Shown: positions 25,107 to 33,888, counted from the stretch's first letter. The stretch is DNA of 64,000 nucleotides from Maritimibacter sp. (GCA_011389895.1 JAABTN010000007.1:1-64000); one strand, 5' to 3'. Notes: generated from the letters alone by a model not told the origin. Program-made: numbers and translations.

Positions 25107-26072
25107 TCACAGCATGAGCGCTACGGCAAGAAACGGCACAGCCAACAGGCCGGCGTCCCGGTTCGACCGGAACAACCGAAGGCACATGTCGTTATCGTCG
25201 ATGTCGAGCATCCGCATCTGCCATGACATGTGCCAGCCAAAGGCCCAAGGCCCCCCCAATGCCACGATAAGCGCAAGGATCGAGCGGTCGGGAAGATAGG
25301 CAAGGATCACCGCGAGCGTCATCAGGCAGACCGAAACGATGAGAAACGCCAAAAGCCAGCGCGGCGTTTGCGCGCCAAACAACCGGGCGGTGGATTTCAC
25401 CCCGATCAGCGCATCGTCTTCCTTGTCCTGGTGGGCATAGATCGTGTCATAAAACAACGTCCACGCCATGCCGGCGACGTAAAGCGCGACCGCGGGCCAC
25501 CCGAGGCTTCCGGTATGCGCGGTATAGGCCAGAAGCGCGCCCCAATTGAACGCGATGCCAAGAAACACCTGTGGCCACCACGTGAACCGTTTGGCAAAGG
25601 GATAGATCGCGACCGGGACAAGCGCCACGATACCAAGGATGATCGCGTTCGGGTGAAAGGTGATCAGGATCAGGAACGCGACAAGCGACTGGATCACCAG
25701 CCAAGCAAGCGCTTGTCGCGCCGTGACCTGCCCCGAGGGGATCGGGCGGCTTCTCGTGCGCGCCACGCTGGCATCGATGTCACGGTCGGTGATGTCGTTC
25801 CATGTGCAGCCCGCGCCGCGCATCAAGACCGCCCCGATGGCACAGCCAAGCGCGATCCATGCATCCTGCCAGCCCATGGTGCCGGTCTGCCCCATCCCCA
25901 AAAGCAGGCCCCACCAGCACGGCAACAGCAAAAGCCATGTTCCAATGGGCCGGTCCGCCCGCGACAGCCGCAGGTAGGGGCGGGCAAACGCGGGCGCATA
26001 CCGGTCAACCCAATTGCCCACCGCATCCGCAACCTGCCCGGTTGCCTCTGGTGTCCGCTCGCCAGTCGCCAT
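25107..26072 (-). CDS. ubiA: 4-hydroxybenzoate polyprenyltransferase
   Basis: The 321-residue inner-membrane enzyme attaches the polyprenyl tail to 4-hydroxybenzoate in ubiquinone synthesis. Both Asp-rich motifs that bind magnesium diphosphate are present: NDITDRDID (about 92-100) and the second motif as YAHQDKEDD (about 212-220). Seven to nine hydrophobic helices fit UbiA. Length is a little above E. coli UbiA (290), due to an N-terminal extension of about 30 residues. The start codon lies only 11 bases from the divergent rsmE start, so the promoters must overlap coding sequence or a start is misplaced. Confidence 0.93.
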   Translation of the reverse strand: MATGERTPEATGQVADAVGNWVDRYAPAFARPYLRLSRADRPIGTWLLLLPCWWGLLLGMGQTGTMGWQDAWIALGCAIGAVLMRGAGCTWNDITDRDIDASVARTRSRPIPSGQVTARQALAWLVIQSLVAFLILITFHPNAIILGIVALVPVAIYPFAKRFTWWPQVFLGIAFNWGALLAYTAHTGSLGWPAVALYVAGMAWTLFYDTIYAHQDKEDDALIGVKSTARLFGAQTPRWLLAFLIVSVCLMTLAVILAYLPDRSILALIVALGGPWAFGWHMSWQMRMLDIDDNDMCLRLFRSNRDAGLLAVPFLAVALML

Positions 26073-26083
26073 ACCTTGCCCCC

Positions 26084-26809
26084 ATGATGGACCGCGCCAA
26101 AATCCGGCTCTTTGTAAACGAGGCTCTCGGGCAGGGGCAAACCATTCCTCTGGACCCGGCGCAGTCGCATTACCTCTTCGGGGTCATGCGCACCGCCGTG
26201 GGCGACCGCGTGGCGGTGTTCAACGGCCATGACGGGGAATGGAGCGCCGAGATCGCCGAGGCGGGCAAGAAACGCGGCCTTTTGCGGTGCCTTGGCCTGT
26301 CCGCGCCGCAGCTTGACCCGCCCGACCTGTGGCTGCTTTTCGCGCCGATCAAGAAGACGCGCACCGATTTCATCGTCGAGAAGGCCACCGAGATGGGCGT
26401 GCGGCGCATTGTCCCGGTGCTGACCGACTTTACCAACTCCGAACGGGTCCGGATCGACCGGTTACAGGCCCATGCCGTTGAAGCCGCCGAGCAATGCGGG
26501 GGAACCTTCGTGCCCAACGTGGCCCAGCCCGTGAAGCTCGCCAAGCTTCTGGACGACTTGCAGGACCGGCGGCTCATGTTCTGCGACGAGGCCTTGGTTG
26601 GCACGGCCCCCGCGCTTTCGGGCGAACGTGGCGCGCCCTGGGCCATTCTCATCGGGCCCGAAGGCGGGTTTTCCGACCCCGAGCGCGCGCGCCTTGGCGA
26701 TCTGGACGGGGCGCACTCGGTGAGCCTTGGCCCCCGCATCCTGCGCGCCGACACCGCCGCCGTGGCCGCGCTGACCCTTTGGCAATCCACGTTGGGGGAC
26801 TGGGGATGA
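26084..26809 (+). CDS. rsmE: 16S rRNA m3U1498 methyltransferase
   Basis: The 241-residue SPOUT-fold enzyme methylates N3 of U1498 in 16S rRNA. Evidence: N-terminal PUA-like region (AQSHYLFGVMR), the FAPIKKTRTDFIVEKATEMGV block (given as KKTRTDFIVEKATEMGV), ERVRIDRLQ, and the SPOUT knot motifs LIGPEGGFSDPE and SLGPRILRADTAAVAAL. Two adjacent ATG codons (26084, 26087) could start translation; neither has a ribosome site, so leaderless translation is plausible. An open frame continues upstream antisense to ubiA but is not coding. Confidence 0.95.
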   Translation: MMDRAKIRLFVNEALGQGQTIPLDPAQSHYLFGVMRTAVGDRVAVFNGHDGEWSAEIAEAGKKRGLLRCLGLSAPQLDPPDLWLLFAPIKKTRTDFIVEKATEMGVRRIVPVLTDFTNSERVRIDRLQAHAVEAAEQCGGTFVPNVAQPVKLAKLLDDLQDRRLMFCDEALVGTAPALSGERGAPWAILIGPEGGFSDPERARLGDLDGAHSVSLGPRILRADTAAVAALTLWQSTLGDWG

Positions 26810-26909
26810 TGATGAAATCCGCGCACCCACCGACCCACAATGCCTCTTCGCGCATCGAAGCCGGGTGGGTTTGGCCGAAGCCCACAAAGCCATCCGTGGA
26901 GGTTACAGC

Positions 26910-27458
26910 ATGAGTTTCATTCGCACCGGGGCAACCGAGGCTTTGACCCGCTGGCGCGAGGCGCTGGTGGGGGGCGTGCTCGTGATCTGGGGGCTTTACT
27001 GGGTCTTGGACGGGTTGGGGGCCTTCGTCTGGCTCGGCGTGATCCTTGCGCTCATCGGGGCCACGCTCGTCTGGTCGGGCGTTCAGCGTGCGCGCTTTCG
27101 CACCGGTTCTGACGGGCTTGGCATGGTCGAAGTGGATGAACGTCAGGTCACCTATCTTGCCCCCGTGGGCGGCGGGTTCATGTCATTGGACACGCTTCTC
27201 AGGATCGAGATCGCGCGCGACCGGATCGACCGACCGCTCTGGCGCTTCATCGGCCCCGAGGACACGCTTTCGATCCCCGCCGCCGCAACCGGGAGCCGGG
27301 CCTTGTTCGACGTTCTGACCGCGCTTGACGGCGCACGGATCGAAACCGCGATCCGCGCGCTTGGCACGCCCCCCGACACCCCTGTGACCATCTGGTCGAA
27401 ATCAAAAACCCCGGCCGGCGCGCGATTGACACCCCCGCCGCAATCGCCCAAGCGTTAG
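26910..27458 (+). CDS. Conserved two-TM protein of unknown function
   Basis: The 182-residue protein has an N-terminal Arg/Trp-containing stretch, two adjacent TM helices (about 17-35 and 38-56), and a soluble C-terminal domain of beta-rich appearance (VEVDERQVTYLAPVGGGF). It ends in a Pro/Lys-rich tail. GGAGG lies 8 bases before the ATG at 26910; a possible start 45 bases earlier is less likely. It sits between rsmE and gshA, facing the same way, with 26 bases to gshA. The layout (two TM then a PH-like beta domain) is a guess at fold only. Confidence 0.8.
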   Translation: MSFIRTGATEALTRWREALVGGVLVIWGLYWVLDGLGAFVWLGVILALIGATLVWSGVQRARFRTGSDGLGMVEVDERQVTYLAPVGGGFMSLDTLLRIEIARDRIDRPLWRFIGPEDTLSIPAAATGSRALFDVLTALDGARIETAIRALGTPPDTPVTIWSKSKTPAGARLTPPPQSPKR

Positions 27459-27484
27459 CTCCGAAAACAAGGAAAGGCGCGCCC

Positions 27485-28855
27485 ATGTCCATCCCCCAAT
27501 CCGGCGGCGGTCCGATCACGGATTTCGCCCAGCTTGCACAGTATCTGGAACAGGGCTGCAAGCGGCCCGAGGATTGGCGGATCGGCACCGAGCACGAGAA
27601 GTTCGGCTATTGCAAGGACACGCTCAAACCGCTGCCCTATGATGGCCCGCGCTCGATCAAGGCGATGCTCGAAGGCTTGCGCGATCAGTTCGGATGGAAC
27701 CCGATCTACGAGGCTGACAATATCATCGGGCTGGAATTGAAGGGCGCGAATATTTCGCTGGAACCCGGCGGGCAGCTTGAATTGTCCGGCGCGCCGCTTG
27801 GAACGATTCACCAGACCTGCGAAGAATTGAACGAACACCTGCGCGAAGTGCAAACCATTGCCGATCGTATCGGCGCGGGGTTTATCGGCCTGGGCGCCGC
27901 CCCGATCTGGACCCATGACGAAATGCCGGTCATGCCGAAGGGGCGCTATGCCCTGATGACCGATTACATGGGCAAGGTCGGCACCCACGGCACGCAGATG
28001 ATGTATCGGACCTGCACGGTGCAGGTGAATCTCGACTTCTCGTCCGAGGCCGACATGGTGCAGAAATTCCGCGTCGCCCTCGCGTTGCAACCGGTGGCGA
28101 CCGCGCTTTTCGCCAACAGCCCGTTCTTCGAGGGCAAGGTGAACGGGCACAAGAGCTGGCGCTCCCGTGTCTGGCGCGGGCTTGACGATGCACGCACCGG
28201 CATGCTGCCCTTCGTCTTCGAGGACGGCATGGGGTTTGAACGTTACGTCGACTACGCGCTCGATGTGCCGATGTATTTCGTCTACCGCGACGGGAAATAC
28301 ATTGATGCGCTGGGGCAGTCGTTTCGCGATTTTCTCAAAGGTGAATTGCCCGCGCTCCCCGGCGAGGTGCCCTCGCTCAGCGATTGGGCCGATCACCTGA
28401 CCACGATCTTCCCGGAAGCCCGGATCAAGCAATTCATGGAAATGCGCGGGGCCGACGCCGGGCCTTGGCGGCGTATCTGCGCCCTGCCCGCGCTTTGGAC
28501 CGGGTTGATGTATGACCAGACCGCGCTCGATGCCGCGTGGGATCTGGTCAAAGGCTGGGACAGCGAGACGCGGGAAGAATTCCGCGTTGCCGCCAGCGTC
28601 GATGGCCTGCATGCCGAGGTGAATGGCCTCAGGATGCGCGATCTCGCGGGCGAGGTCCTCGATATCTCGCGCGGCGGGCTGAAACGCCGGGCACGCCCCG
28701 GATTTGGCGGCATGGTCCCCGACGAGCGTCATTTCCTCAACACGCTGGAGGACAGCGTGGAGGAAGGCATGGTGCCCGCCGACGAATTGCTCGCCAAATA
28801 CCATGGCGATTGGGAAGGCGATCTGACGCGGGTGTTCGGCGAATACGCCTACTGA
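27485..28855 (+). CDS. gshA: Glutamate-cysteine ligase, plant/alphaproteobacterial type
   Basis: The 456-residue enzyme makes gamma-glutamylcysteine, the first step of glutathione synthesis. It matches the class found in plants and alphaproteobacteria rather than the E. coli type: WRIGTEHEKFGY (about 31-42), LELKGANISLEPGGQLELSG, GRYALMTDYM and RTCTVQVNLDFSSE. The glutathione made here feeds the formaldehyde dehydrogenase at 61179-62318. AAGGAAAGG lies upstream of the ATG. The preceding gene is 26 bases away. Confidence 0.95.
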   Translation: MSIPQSGGGPITDFAQLAQYLEQGCKRPEDWRIGTEHEKFGYCKDTLKPLPYDGPRSIKAMLEGLRDQFGWNPIYEADNIIGLELKGANISLEPGGQLELSGAPLGTIHQTCEELNEHLREVQTIADRIGAGFIGLGAAPIWTHDEMPVMPKGRYALMTDYMGKVGTHGTQMMYRTCTVQVNLDFSSEADMVQKFRVALALQPVATALFANSPFFEGKVNGHKSWRSRVWRGLDDARTGMLPFVFEDGMGFERYVDYALDVPMYFVYRDGKYIDALGQSFRDFLKGELPALPGEVPSLSDWADHLTTIFPEARIKQFMEMRGADAGPWRRICALPALWTGLMYDQTALDAAWDLVKGWDSETREEFRVAASVDGLHAEVNGLRMRDLAGEVLDISRGGLKRRARPGFGGMVPDERHFLNTLEDSVEEGMVPADELLAKYHGDWEGDLTRVFGEYAY

Positions 28856-28873
28856 TGCCAATGCGCGTAGGCG

Positions 28874-28903
28874 TTGACAGCCCGACCGAACCTGACGTTA
28901 GCT
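28874..28903 (+). promoter_or_regulatory. Likely promoter of the DUF2721 gene
   Basis: A perfect -35 TTGACA (28874-28879) is followed after 18 bases by TTAGCT (28898-28903), in the 73-base gap after gshA. The -10 match to TATAAT is poor, but the distance and location fit. Confidence 0.45.
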
Positions 28904-28928
28904 CAAGAAAAGCACGAGGTTGCGCATC

Positions 28929-29351
28929 ATGGACCCGGATCAGGTTTTCAGCATCGCCGAGGAAATCCGTCTGGCGGTCGCGCCCGTCTTCCTGCTGACC
29001 GCCCTCGCGGCGCTCTCGACCCTTTTGTCACAGCGGCTGACGCGCTGCATCGACCGGGTGCGCGTCTTGGCGGGGTCGCGTCAGGACGCGTCCGGCCAAA
29101 CCGCGCAGGGCATGCTGCGCCGACGGCTTCGTGTGATCCAGTGGTCCATCCGGTTCAGCATTTCGGCGGCGATCCTGACCTGTTTCGTGGTCGTGGCGAT
29201 TTTCGCCTCGGACACCCTGCTTGGGGATTTGGAGGTGGTCATCTCGACCCTGTTCATCGCAGCCATGCTTTTGGTTGTCACGAGCCTCGTCTTGCTGATG
29301 GTCGACATCGGCTTCGCGGTCTCGGGCACTGACGAGGATTTCTGGGACTGA
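28929..29351 (+). CDS. DUF2721 family membrane protein
   Basis: The 140-residue protein has three hydrophobic segments (about 12-32, 66-86 and 96-120) separated by an Arg-rich cytoplasmic loop (SQRLTRCIDRVRVL and LRRRLRVIQWSI). This layout and the Arg loop match DUF2721, of unknown function. The ATG at 28929 has CGAGG upstream; a TTG three codons earlier is in frame but less likely. It is followed by convergent DUF805 genes. Confidence 0.85.
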   Translation: MDPDQVFSIAEEIRLAVAPVFLLTALAALSTLLSQRLTRCIDRVRVLAGSRQDASGQTAQGMLRRRLRVIQWSIRFSISAAILTCFVVVAIFASDTLLGDLEVVISTLFIAAMLLVVTSLVLLMVDIGFAVSGTDEDFWD

Positions 29352-29369
29352 CCCCCACGGTCCTTGGCG

Positions 29370-29756
29370 CTACGCGGCCACCGCACCTGCCAGCGGGTCG
29401 GCGCCATAGTCGTTCGACCCATCGGTCCCCTTCTGCACGGTCCAATACAGGATTACGAGAAACCCGATCACCGGCAGGAAGAACAAAAGCTGCCACCAGC
29501 CCGTGCGCCCGACATCATGCAGCCGCCGCGCGGTCACCGCGATGGCCGGGATCAAGGTGATCAGGCTGAAAATCGCGCTCAGCGGGCCAATTTCGCCCAT
29601 GACGCCCGAGAACAGCGCGCCGTCGATCAGCGACAGGATCGCCGAGACGATGAAGATGAACAACACGAACCACCAGAATTCCGACCGCATCGCACGGCCC
29701 GTGAAATCCACGTATTTTTCGCGCAGGCATGTTTCGACAGCGGGTTTGAAATCCAT
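29370..29756 (-). CDS. DUF805 family membrane protein
   Basis: The 128-residue protein shows the DUF805 signature: DFTGRAMRSEFWWFVLF near the N-terminus and TARRLHDVGRTGWWQLLFF (about 74-92), with four TM helices. AGGAGAAGC upstream of the ATG is a good ribosome site. It lies 24 bases after a second DUF805 gene on the same strand, so the two look like a tandem duplication that has diverged. Function of the family is unknown. Confidence 0.9.
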   Translation of the reverse strand: MDFKPAVETCLREKYVDFTGRAMRSEFWWFVLFIFIVSAILSLIDGALFSGVMGEIGPLSAIFSLITLIPAIAVTARRLHDVGRTGWWQLLFFLPVIGFLVILYWTVQKGTDGSNDYGADPLAGAVAA

Positions 29757-29780
29757 GGGTCAGCTTCTCCTTCTTCTTGA

Positions 29781-30263
29781 TCAGTCGTTCGATACGGGCG
29801 GGATCGAGGTCGCGGCATAATCGGCCGCCGCACCGCCATCGTCGCCCGGCCCGTCGATCGGATCGGGGCCGAAACGGTTATCACCCTTATCCCCGCCGGT
29901 CGCGAACCAGACGATGAGAACGATGATCCCGATCAAAGGGATGAACCCCAGCAAAAGCCACCACCCGGTGCGGTCGATATCATGCAGGCGACGCACGCTG
30001 ACCCCGAGATAGGGCAACAGCGTCGCGAGATAGAAGATACCCGACAAGATCGGCGTGTTGGTCTGCGACGAATAGCTGTAGTCGCCGGTCGAAAGGCTCC
30101 CGCTTTCGGTCACGGTGCCAAAGAGCGCCCCGTCGATTATGCTCAGGACAATGCCCACGATCATGTAAAACAGCACGAACCACCAAAACTCGGCGCGCCG
30201 CGCGCGCCCGGTGAACTTCGCGTAGTTGGAATAGACGGTTTTCACCGATTGCATCATGTTCAT
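29781..30263 (-). CDS. DUF805 family membrane protein (tandem paralogue)
   Basis: The 160-residue protein has the same signature as its neighbour: KFTGRARRAEFWWFVLFYM and SVRRLHDIDRTGWWLLLGF. Its extra length is an insertion between helices 2 and 3 (Ser/Gly/Thr/Tyr-rich) and a C-terminal Asp/Gly/Pro-rich tail. AGGAGG lies 8 bases before the ATG at 30263; the frame stays open for 23 codons upstream, but that part has no ribosome site. It is the first gene of the DUF805 pair. Confidence 0.9.
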   Translation of the reverse strand: MNMMQSVKTVYSNYAKFTGRARRAEFWWFVLFYMIVGIVLSIIDGALFGTVTESGSLSTGDYSYSSQTNTPILSGIFYLATLLPYLGVSVRRLHDIDRTGWWLLLGFIPLIGIIVLIVWFATGGDKGDNRFGPDPIDGPGDDGGAAADYAATSIPPVSND

Positions 30264-30388
30264 GGCTGTCCCCTCCTGAAAACTCTCGTCACACCCTGCG
30301 GGCAGCTTTGCTTTTTCACGCCGTGAAATCAACGGTCATCACCGGAGGCCCGGCAATTCGCGGTGATCCTGTGCCGCGCGCCCTGCCG

Positions 30389-30997
30389 TTACCCTTTCCG
30401 TCCGATCCGGCTTTCACTGCCATCGAGGATCCGCCGGATGTTTTCCGCGTGGCGCACAAGGATCAACAGGGCGAGCGCGACGAGCAGGGCAACCATGGTC
30501 GGAAAGCCAAGAAGCCATGCCCACAGCGGGGTCAGGACCGCCGCGACCAGAGCGGCGAGCGACGAGATGCGAAACAGCGCCGCAGTGACCAGCCACGTCG
30601 CCCCGGCCGCCAACCCGACCGGCCACGCCAAGGCGAACAGCGTTCCAAGCCATGTTGCTACGCCCTTGCCCCCCTTGAAGCCAAGATAGATAGGGAAGCA
30701 ATGACCCAGAAAGGCGGCAAACCCCGCGACCTGACCCGCATCTTCGGCAAACATCGCCCGCGCGATCAGCACGGCAAAGCCCCCCTTGCCCGCATCCATG
30801 ATCAGGGTCAGGAGCGCTGCGGGCTTGTTCCCCGTGCGCAGGACGTTGGTCGCGCCGATGTTGCCCGAGCCGATCTGGCGCAGGTCACCCAGCCCAAAGG
30901 CGCGCGCGAACACGATGCCAAAGGGGATCGACCCCGCGAGATAGGCGGCAATAGCGGTCAGGACCAGAAACGGAAGCGTCGTGACAATGTCGGGCAT
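30389..30997 (-). CDS. plsY: Glycerol-3-phosphate acyltransferase (acyl-phosphate type)
   Basis: The 202-residue inner-membrane enzyme transfers an acyl group from acyl-phosphate to glycerol-3-phosphate to start phospholipid synthesis. PlsY motifs are present: GSIPFG (about 22-27), the GSGNIGATNVLRT motif (43-55), and GFKGGKGVAT (106-115). Five TM helices are expected. It is the last gene of the pyrB operon, 104 bases after the pyrC-like gene, with AAAGGGGGG before the ATG. The pyrC-plsY neighbourhood recurs in Rhodobacteraceae. Confidence 0.95.
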   Translation of the reverse strand: MPDIVTTLPFLVLTAIAAYLAGSIPFGIVFARAFGLGDLRQIGSGNIGATNVLRTGNKPAALLTLIMDAGKGGFAVLIARAMFAEDAGQVAGFAAFLGHCFPIYLGFKGGKGVATWLGTLFALAWPVGLAAGATWLVTAALFRISSLAALVAAVLTPLWAWLLGFPTMVALLVALALLILVRHAENIRRILDGSESRIGRKG

Positions 30998-31101
30998 CAG
31001 GCCCCCCTTTGCAGCTGATCTTTGTTTCGCAGATCGTGCCGGGTTGCGAAAGCTGTGAGCGATGATCGGACATGGGCCCGGACCGAAAACGGGTTGTGGC
31101 G

Positions 31102-32373
31102 TTACGCAGGCTCAGGAAACACCCGCGCGCCGCCGACCCATGTGCCGATCACGCGCCCCTCCATCCGGGCCTCGTCGAACGGCGTATTCTTGGATTTGCT
31201 CTCAAGCGTGAAACGGTCGAGCACGAAGGGCGCCTCGGGATCGAACAGCACGAGATCGGCCCGCGCGCCTTCGTCCAGCGACCCGCCCGGCAATCCGAAC
31301 CGGCGCGCCGGGTTGGTCGACAGCGCGCGCCAGAGCGTCGGCAGGTCCAGCGCCCCGGCGTGGATCAGCCGCATCGCGGCGGGCAGGATGGTCTGCAACG
31401 CGACAGCCCCCGATGCCGCCTCTTCAAAGGGCAAGCGTTTGCTCTCCTCGTCCTGCGGCGTGTGCATGGAACAGATGATGTCGATCAGGCCCGAAGCCAC
31501 CGCCTCGACCATGGCCAGACGGTCCTCTTCGGCGCGCAGCGGGGGCTTGAGCTTGAAGAAGGTGCGGTAGCTGCCCACGTCCAGCTCGTTCAACGTCAGG
31601 TGGTGAATGTTCACCCCGGCGGTCACATCAAGTCCCTGCGCCTTGGCGCGTTCCAGCACGGGCAGGGCCAGCGCGGTCGACAGGTTGTCGGCGTGATAGC
31701 GCACGCCCGTCATCTCGACCAACGCCATGTCACGCTCAAGCCCCATGCGCTCGGCCATGGGCGAAACCGCCGGGAGCCCCCGAAGCGAGGCGAACTTACC
31801 CGAGGTTACCGCCGACCCTTCGGTCAGCGTCGGGTCTTGTGGATGCGCCATGATCAAGGCACCGACCGAGCGGGCATAGGTCATGGCCCGCGAGAACACC
31901 TTGTTGTTGGCAATGACATGATCGCAGTCGGTAAACGCCACCGCGCCCGCGTCCATGAGAAAGCCCATTTCGACCATTTCGCGCCCCGCGCGCCCCTTGG
32001 TCAGCGCGGCCATGGGGTTCACCCGCACCGGGGCCCGTTCGCGCGCCCGGCGTTTGACGAAATCCAGCGTCTCGGGGGTGTCGATGGCGGGCGTGGTGTC
32101 AGGCCGGGTGATCATGGTGGTCACGCCACCGGCGGCGGCGGCGCGGCCCGCGGTGCGAAACCCCTCCTTGTGCCGCTCGCCCGGCTCGCCGATCTTGACG
32201 CCAATGTCGACGATCCCCGGGGCAAGACATTTGCCGCCACAATCAAGCACCTCGCCCATCTCACCGCCATCGCGCGCGACGATCACGCCCTCTTCGACGG
32301 TCAGACTTCCCAAGCGATCCGTGCCCTGCTCGGGGTCGATGATGCGCGCATTGGTGAAAGTGAGGGGGGTCAT
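31102..32373 (-). CDS. pyrC: Dihydroorotase-like protein, probably non-catalytic (PyrC'/PyrX type)
   Basis: The 423-residue amidohydrolase-fold protein aligns with class I dihydroorotase, which closes carbamoyl-aspartate to dihydroorotate. However, the metal-binding HxH after the PG-[LI]-VD motif is missing: the sequence reads PGIVDIGVKIGEPG. The C-terminal Asp-His motif is changed to SMHTPQD. Histidines in AHPQD and IHHLTL remain. Such degenerate forms are known as structural partners of aspartate transcarbamoylase in some bacteria, and pyrB lies in the same operon. It starts in an ATGA overlap with the preceding gene. A true dihydroorotase would have to be elsewhere. Confidence 0.85.
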   Translation of the reverse strand: MTPLTFTNARIIDPEQGTDRLGSLTVEEGVIVARDGGEMGEVLDCGGKCLAPGIVDIGVKIGEPGERHKEGFRTAGRAAAAGGVTTMITRPDTTPAIDTPETLDFVKRRARERAPVRVNPMAALTKGRAGREMVEMGFLMDAGAVAFTDCDHVIANNKVFSRAMTYARSVGALIMAHPQDPTLTEGSAVTSGKFASLRGLPAVSPMAERMGLERDMALVEMTGVRYHADNLSTALALPVLERAKAQGLDVTAGVNIHHLTLNELDVGSYRTFFKLKPPLRAEEDRLAMVEAVASGLIDIICSMHTPQDEESKRLPFEEAASGAVALQTILPAAMRLIHAGALDLPTLWRALSTNPARRFGLPGGSLDEGARADLVLFDPEAPFVLDRFTLESKSKNTPFDEARMEGRVIGTWVGGARVFPEPA

Positions 32374-32930
32374 ACGTTCTCCTTCGACACGTCGTCCTCG
32401 GGCGGCAATTCCGACGGGGTTTGGATGCGCTCGCGGATCAACCGCATCACCGCGTGCCCATCCTCGATCCGCTCAAAGCCGACCGGCACGGTGTAGCGGC
32501 GGCCCTTGTTGCCCCGGCGCTCTTCCGTGGCGAAATGAAGGGTGTCGGGCGGGCCCGCCTTGAAATCCACCGTGACGCCCTTCAGGGGATAGCTTTTCAG
32601 CGATCTGCCCTTGGTCAGAAAATCGGTCGCGATGAAGGCGCGGCGGTCGGTCAGCGTGTACCACGTGTTGCGCCGGGAATAGGTCGCGCCGAAGATCGCC
32701 CAGAGGATGATGCCAAGGCCGACCGAGAAATGGATCAAGCCAAACATCCAGAACCCGCCCCCCGCCTGCGACGCGCCGATCATCCAAAACAGCGCGAACC
32801 CGGCAAAGATGGCGCCAAAGCCGATGGTGGCGATATTGGCGGGCTTCATGTGAAACGCCTGATCCGGGCGGCCCTGCCACAAGATTTCCTCGCCCTCGTC
32901 CAGAAGACCTTCCCACCCCGGTGCCGTCAT
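32370..32930 (-). CDS. Membrane protein with bacterial PH-like domain, unknown function
   Basis: The 186-residue protein begins with a soluble stretch containing DEGEEILWQGRPDQ, a typical opening of bacterial PH-domain membrane proteins. Two TM helices follow (about 32-52 and 62-84), then TYSRRNTWYTLTDRRAFI, the beta strand region characteristic of YdbS/bPH-like domains. It is coupled by ATGA overlaps to genes on both sides. Orthologues are sometimes labelled as aspartate carbamoyltransferase because of their position; the sequence gives no support for that. Confidence 0.85.
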   Translation of the reverse strand: MTAPGWEGLLDEGEEILWQGRPDQAFHMKPANIATIGFGAIFAGFALFWMIGASQAGGGFWMFGLIHFSVGLGIILWAIFGATYSRRNTWYTLTDRRAFIATDFLTKGRSLKSYPLKGVTVDFKAGPPDTLHFATEERRGNKGRRYTVPVGFERIEDGHAVMRLIRERIQTPSELPPEDDVSKENV

Positions 32931-33340
32931 CTTTTCGTCCCCTCGATACGGGTGGCGGTTGCCTTTGGGTCCGATTGGTATTTCAGCATGTATTTATCGC
33001 CCGACCGGGTGACGATCTGCGCGGCAGAAAAGATCGTACGCACCTGTTCGATGTCCGAGAGAGCAATGGTGACCCCGGCGGGCGAGATCACACGCCGGTC
33101 GGTCAGGGTCCATGTCATGCCGACCTGTTCGCTCGCAACATAGACGCCACGCACCCCGATCGCGGCCACCGCCCCGACGATGCCGGTCCATGCGTGGTCA
33201 TTGCCCAGCGCCATGAGAACCGCGACGGCGATGACCGACCCGATGGCCGCAAGCATCACGTGTTCCTTGATATAGGTCGACATGTTGCCGGTGAACTGGG
33301 CCACCATGTCTTCGCCGGGGTTAAGATCGGGTATGCTCAT
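32927..33340 (-). CDS. Small membrane protein with PH-like domain
   Basis: The 137-residue protein resembles its downstream neighbour in layout: two TM helices (about 28-45 and 50-66) followed by TWTLTDRRVISPAGVTIAL, the same TLTDRR strand motif. It is likely a related bPH-type protein. The start is the ATG at 33340, with GGAG upstream; the frame upstream is open but overlaps the preceding gene deeply. The 4-base overlaps indicate translational coupling within the pyrB operon. Confidence 0.82.
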   Translation of the reverse strand: MSIPDLNPGEDMVAQFTGNMSTYIKEHVMLAAIGSVIAVAVLMALGNDHAWTGIVGAVAAIGVRGVYVASEQVGMTWTLTDRRVISPAGVTIALSDIEQVRTIFSAAQIVTRSGDKYMLKYQSDPKATATRIEGTKR

Positions 33341-33888
33341 GCGAGGCTCCAGAGATATGCGGCGAGAAGAACGAGACCGACAAGGCCCAGACCGAGACCC
33401 CGCCACGGAAAGCCCGGTGTGTCACCGGAGGTGGACCCGCCCGCGATCACACCGCGCGTCACACGCTGTGACGGGGGTGGCACGGCCCCGGCGAGCATGG
33501 GCTGTTCGCCGACACGCGCGATGAACCGGGCCGGTGGCTTGGGCGCGAACGCCCCGTCCCGGCCCGCAACCGCGCGGCCATGCACCAACACCACGAGGCC
33601 AGCGATATCTTGCAGCGCCTGCGCTTCATCCTCCACGCGCTCAGCCGACATGCCGTGCGCCTCGGCCAGATACCGCGCCAGCCCGTAATCCGCGATGCGC
33701 GCCACGGGAAACACCTCGACATGCTCCGGGGCGATCCCGCCCAAGCCAAGTGCTTCGGGCAAGGGCCAGTCGTCCCCGGCCCCGTCAGGCTCCCAAGCCG
33801 GCAATTCCTCGGGCATGCAGTCCAGCGCGAAGACAAAGATCATGCGCGGCGCGTGCTCTGGCGGGAAGGCGAGCCGATCGTCGCTCAT
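33337..33888 (-). CDS. Tail-anchored protein of unknown function in the pyrB operon
   Basis: The 183-residue protein is soluble for about 160 residues, Ala/Pro/Glu-rich, and ends in one TM helix (about 163-181) with almost nothing after it, so it is predicted to be tail-anchored with the N-terminal domain in the cytoplasm. I see no known motif. It begins in an ATGA overlap with the pyrB stop and ends in another overlap, so its amount is tied to pyrB. Confidence 0.78.
   Translation of the reverse strand: MSDDRLAFPPEHAPRMIFVFALDCMPEELPAWEPDGAGDDWPLPEALGLGGIAPEHVEVFPVARIADYGLARYLAEAHGMSAERVEDEAQALQDIAGLVVLVHGRAVAGRDGAFAPKPPARFIARVGEQPMLAGAVPPPSQRVTRGVIAGGSTSGDTPGFPWRGLGLGLVGLVLLAAYLWSLA

Noticed and set aside
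27426-27460. TTGACA with TTAGCT upstream of gshA as a promoter
   Set aside because: The spacing is 23 bases, too long for a sigma-70 promoter; a similar pair before the DUF2721 gene has 18 and was kept.
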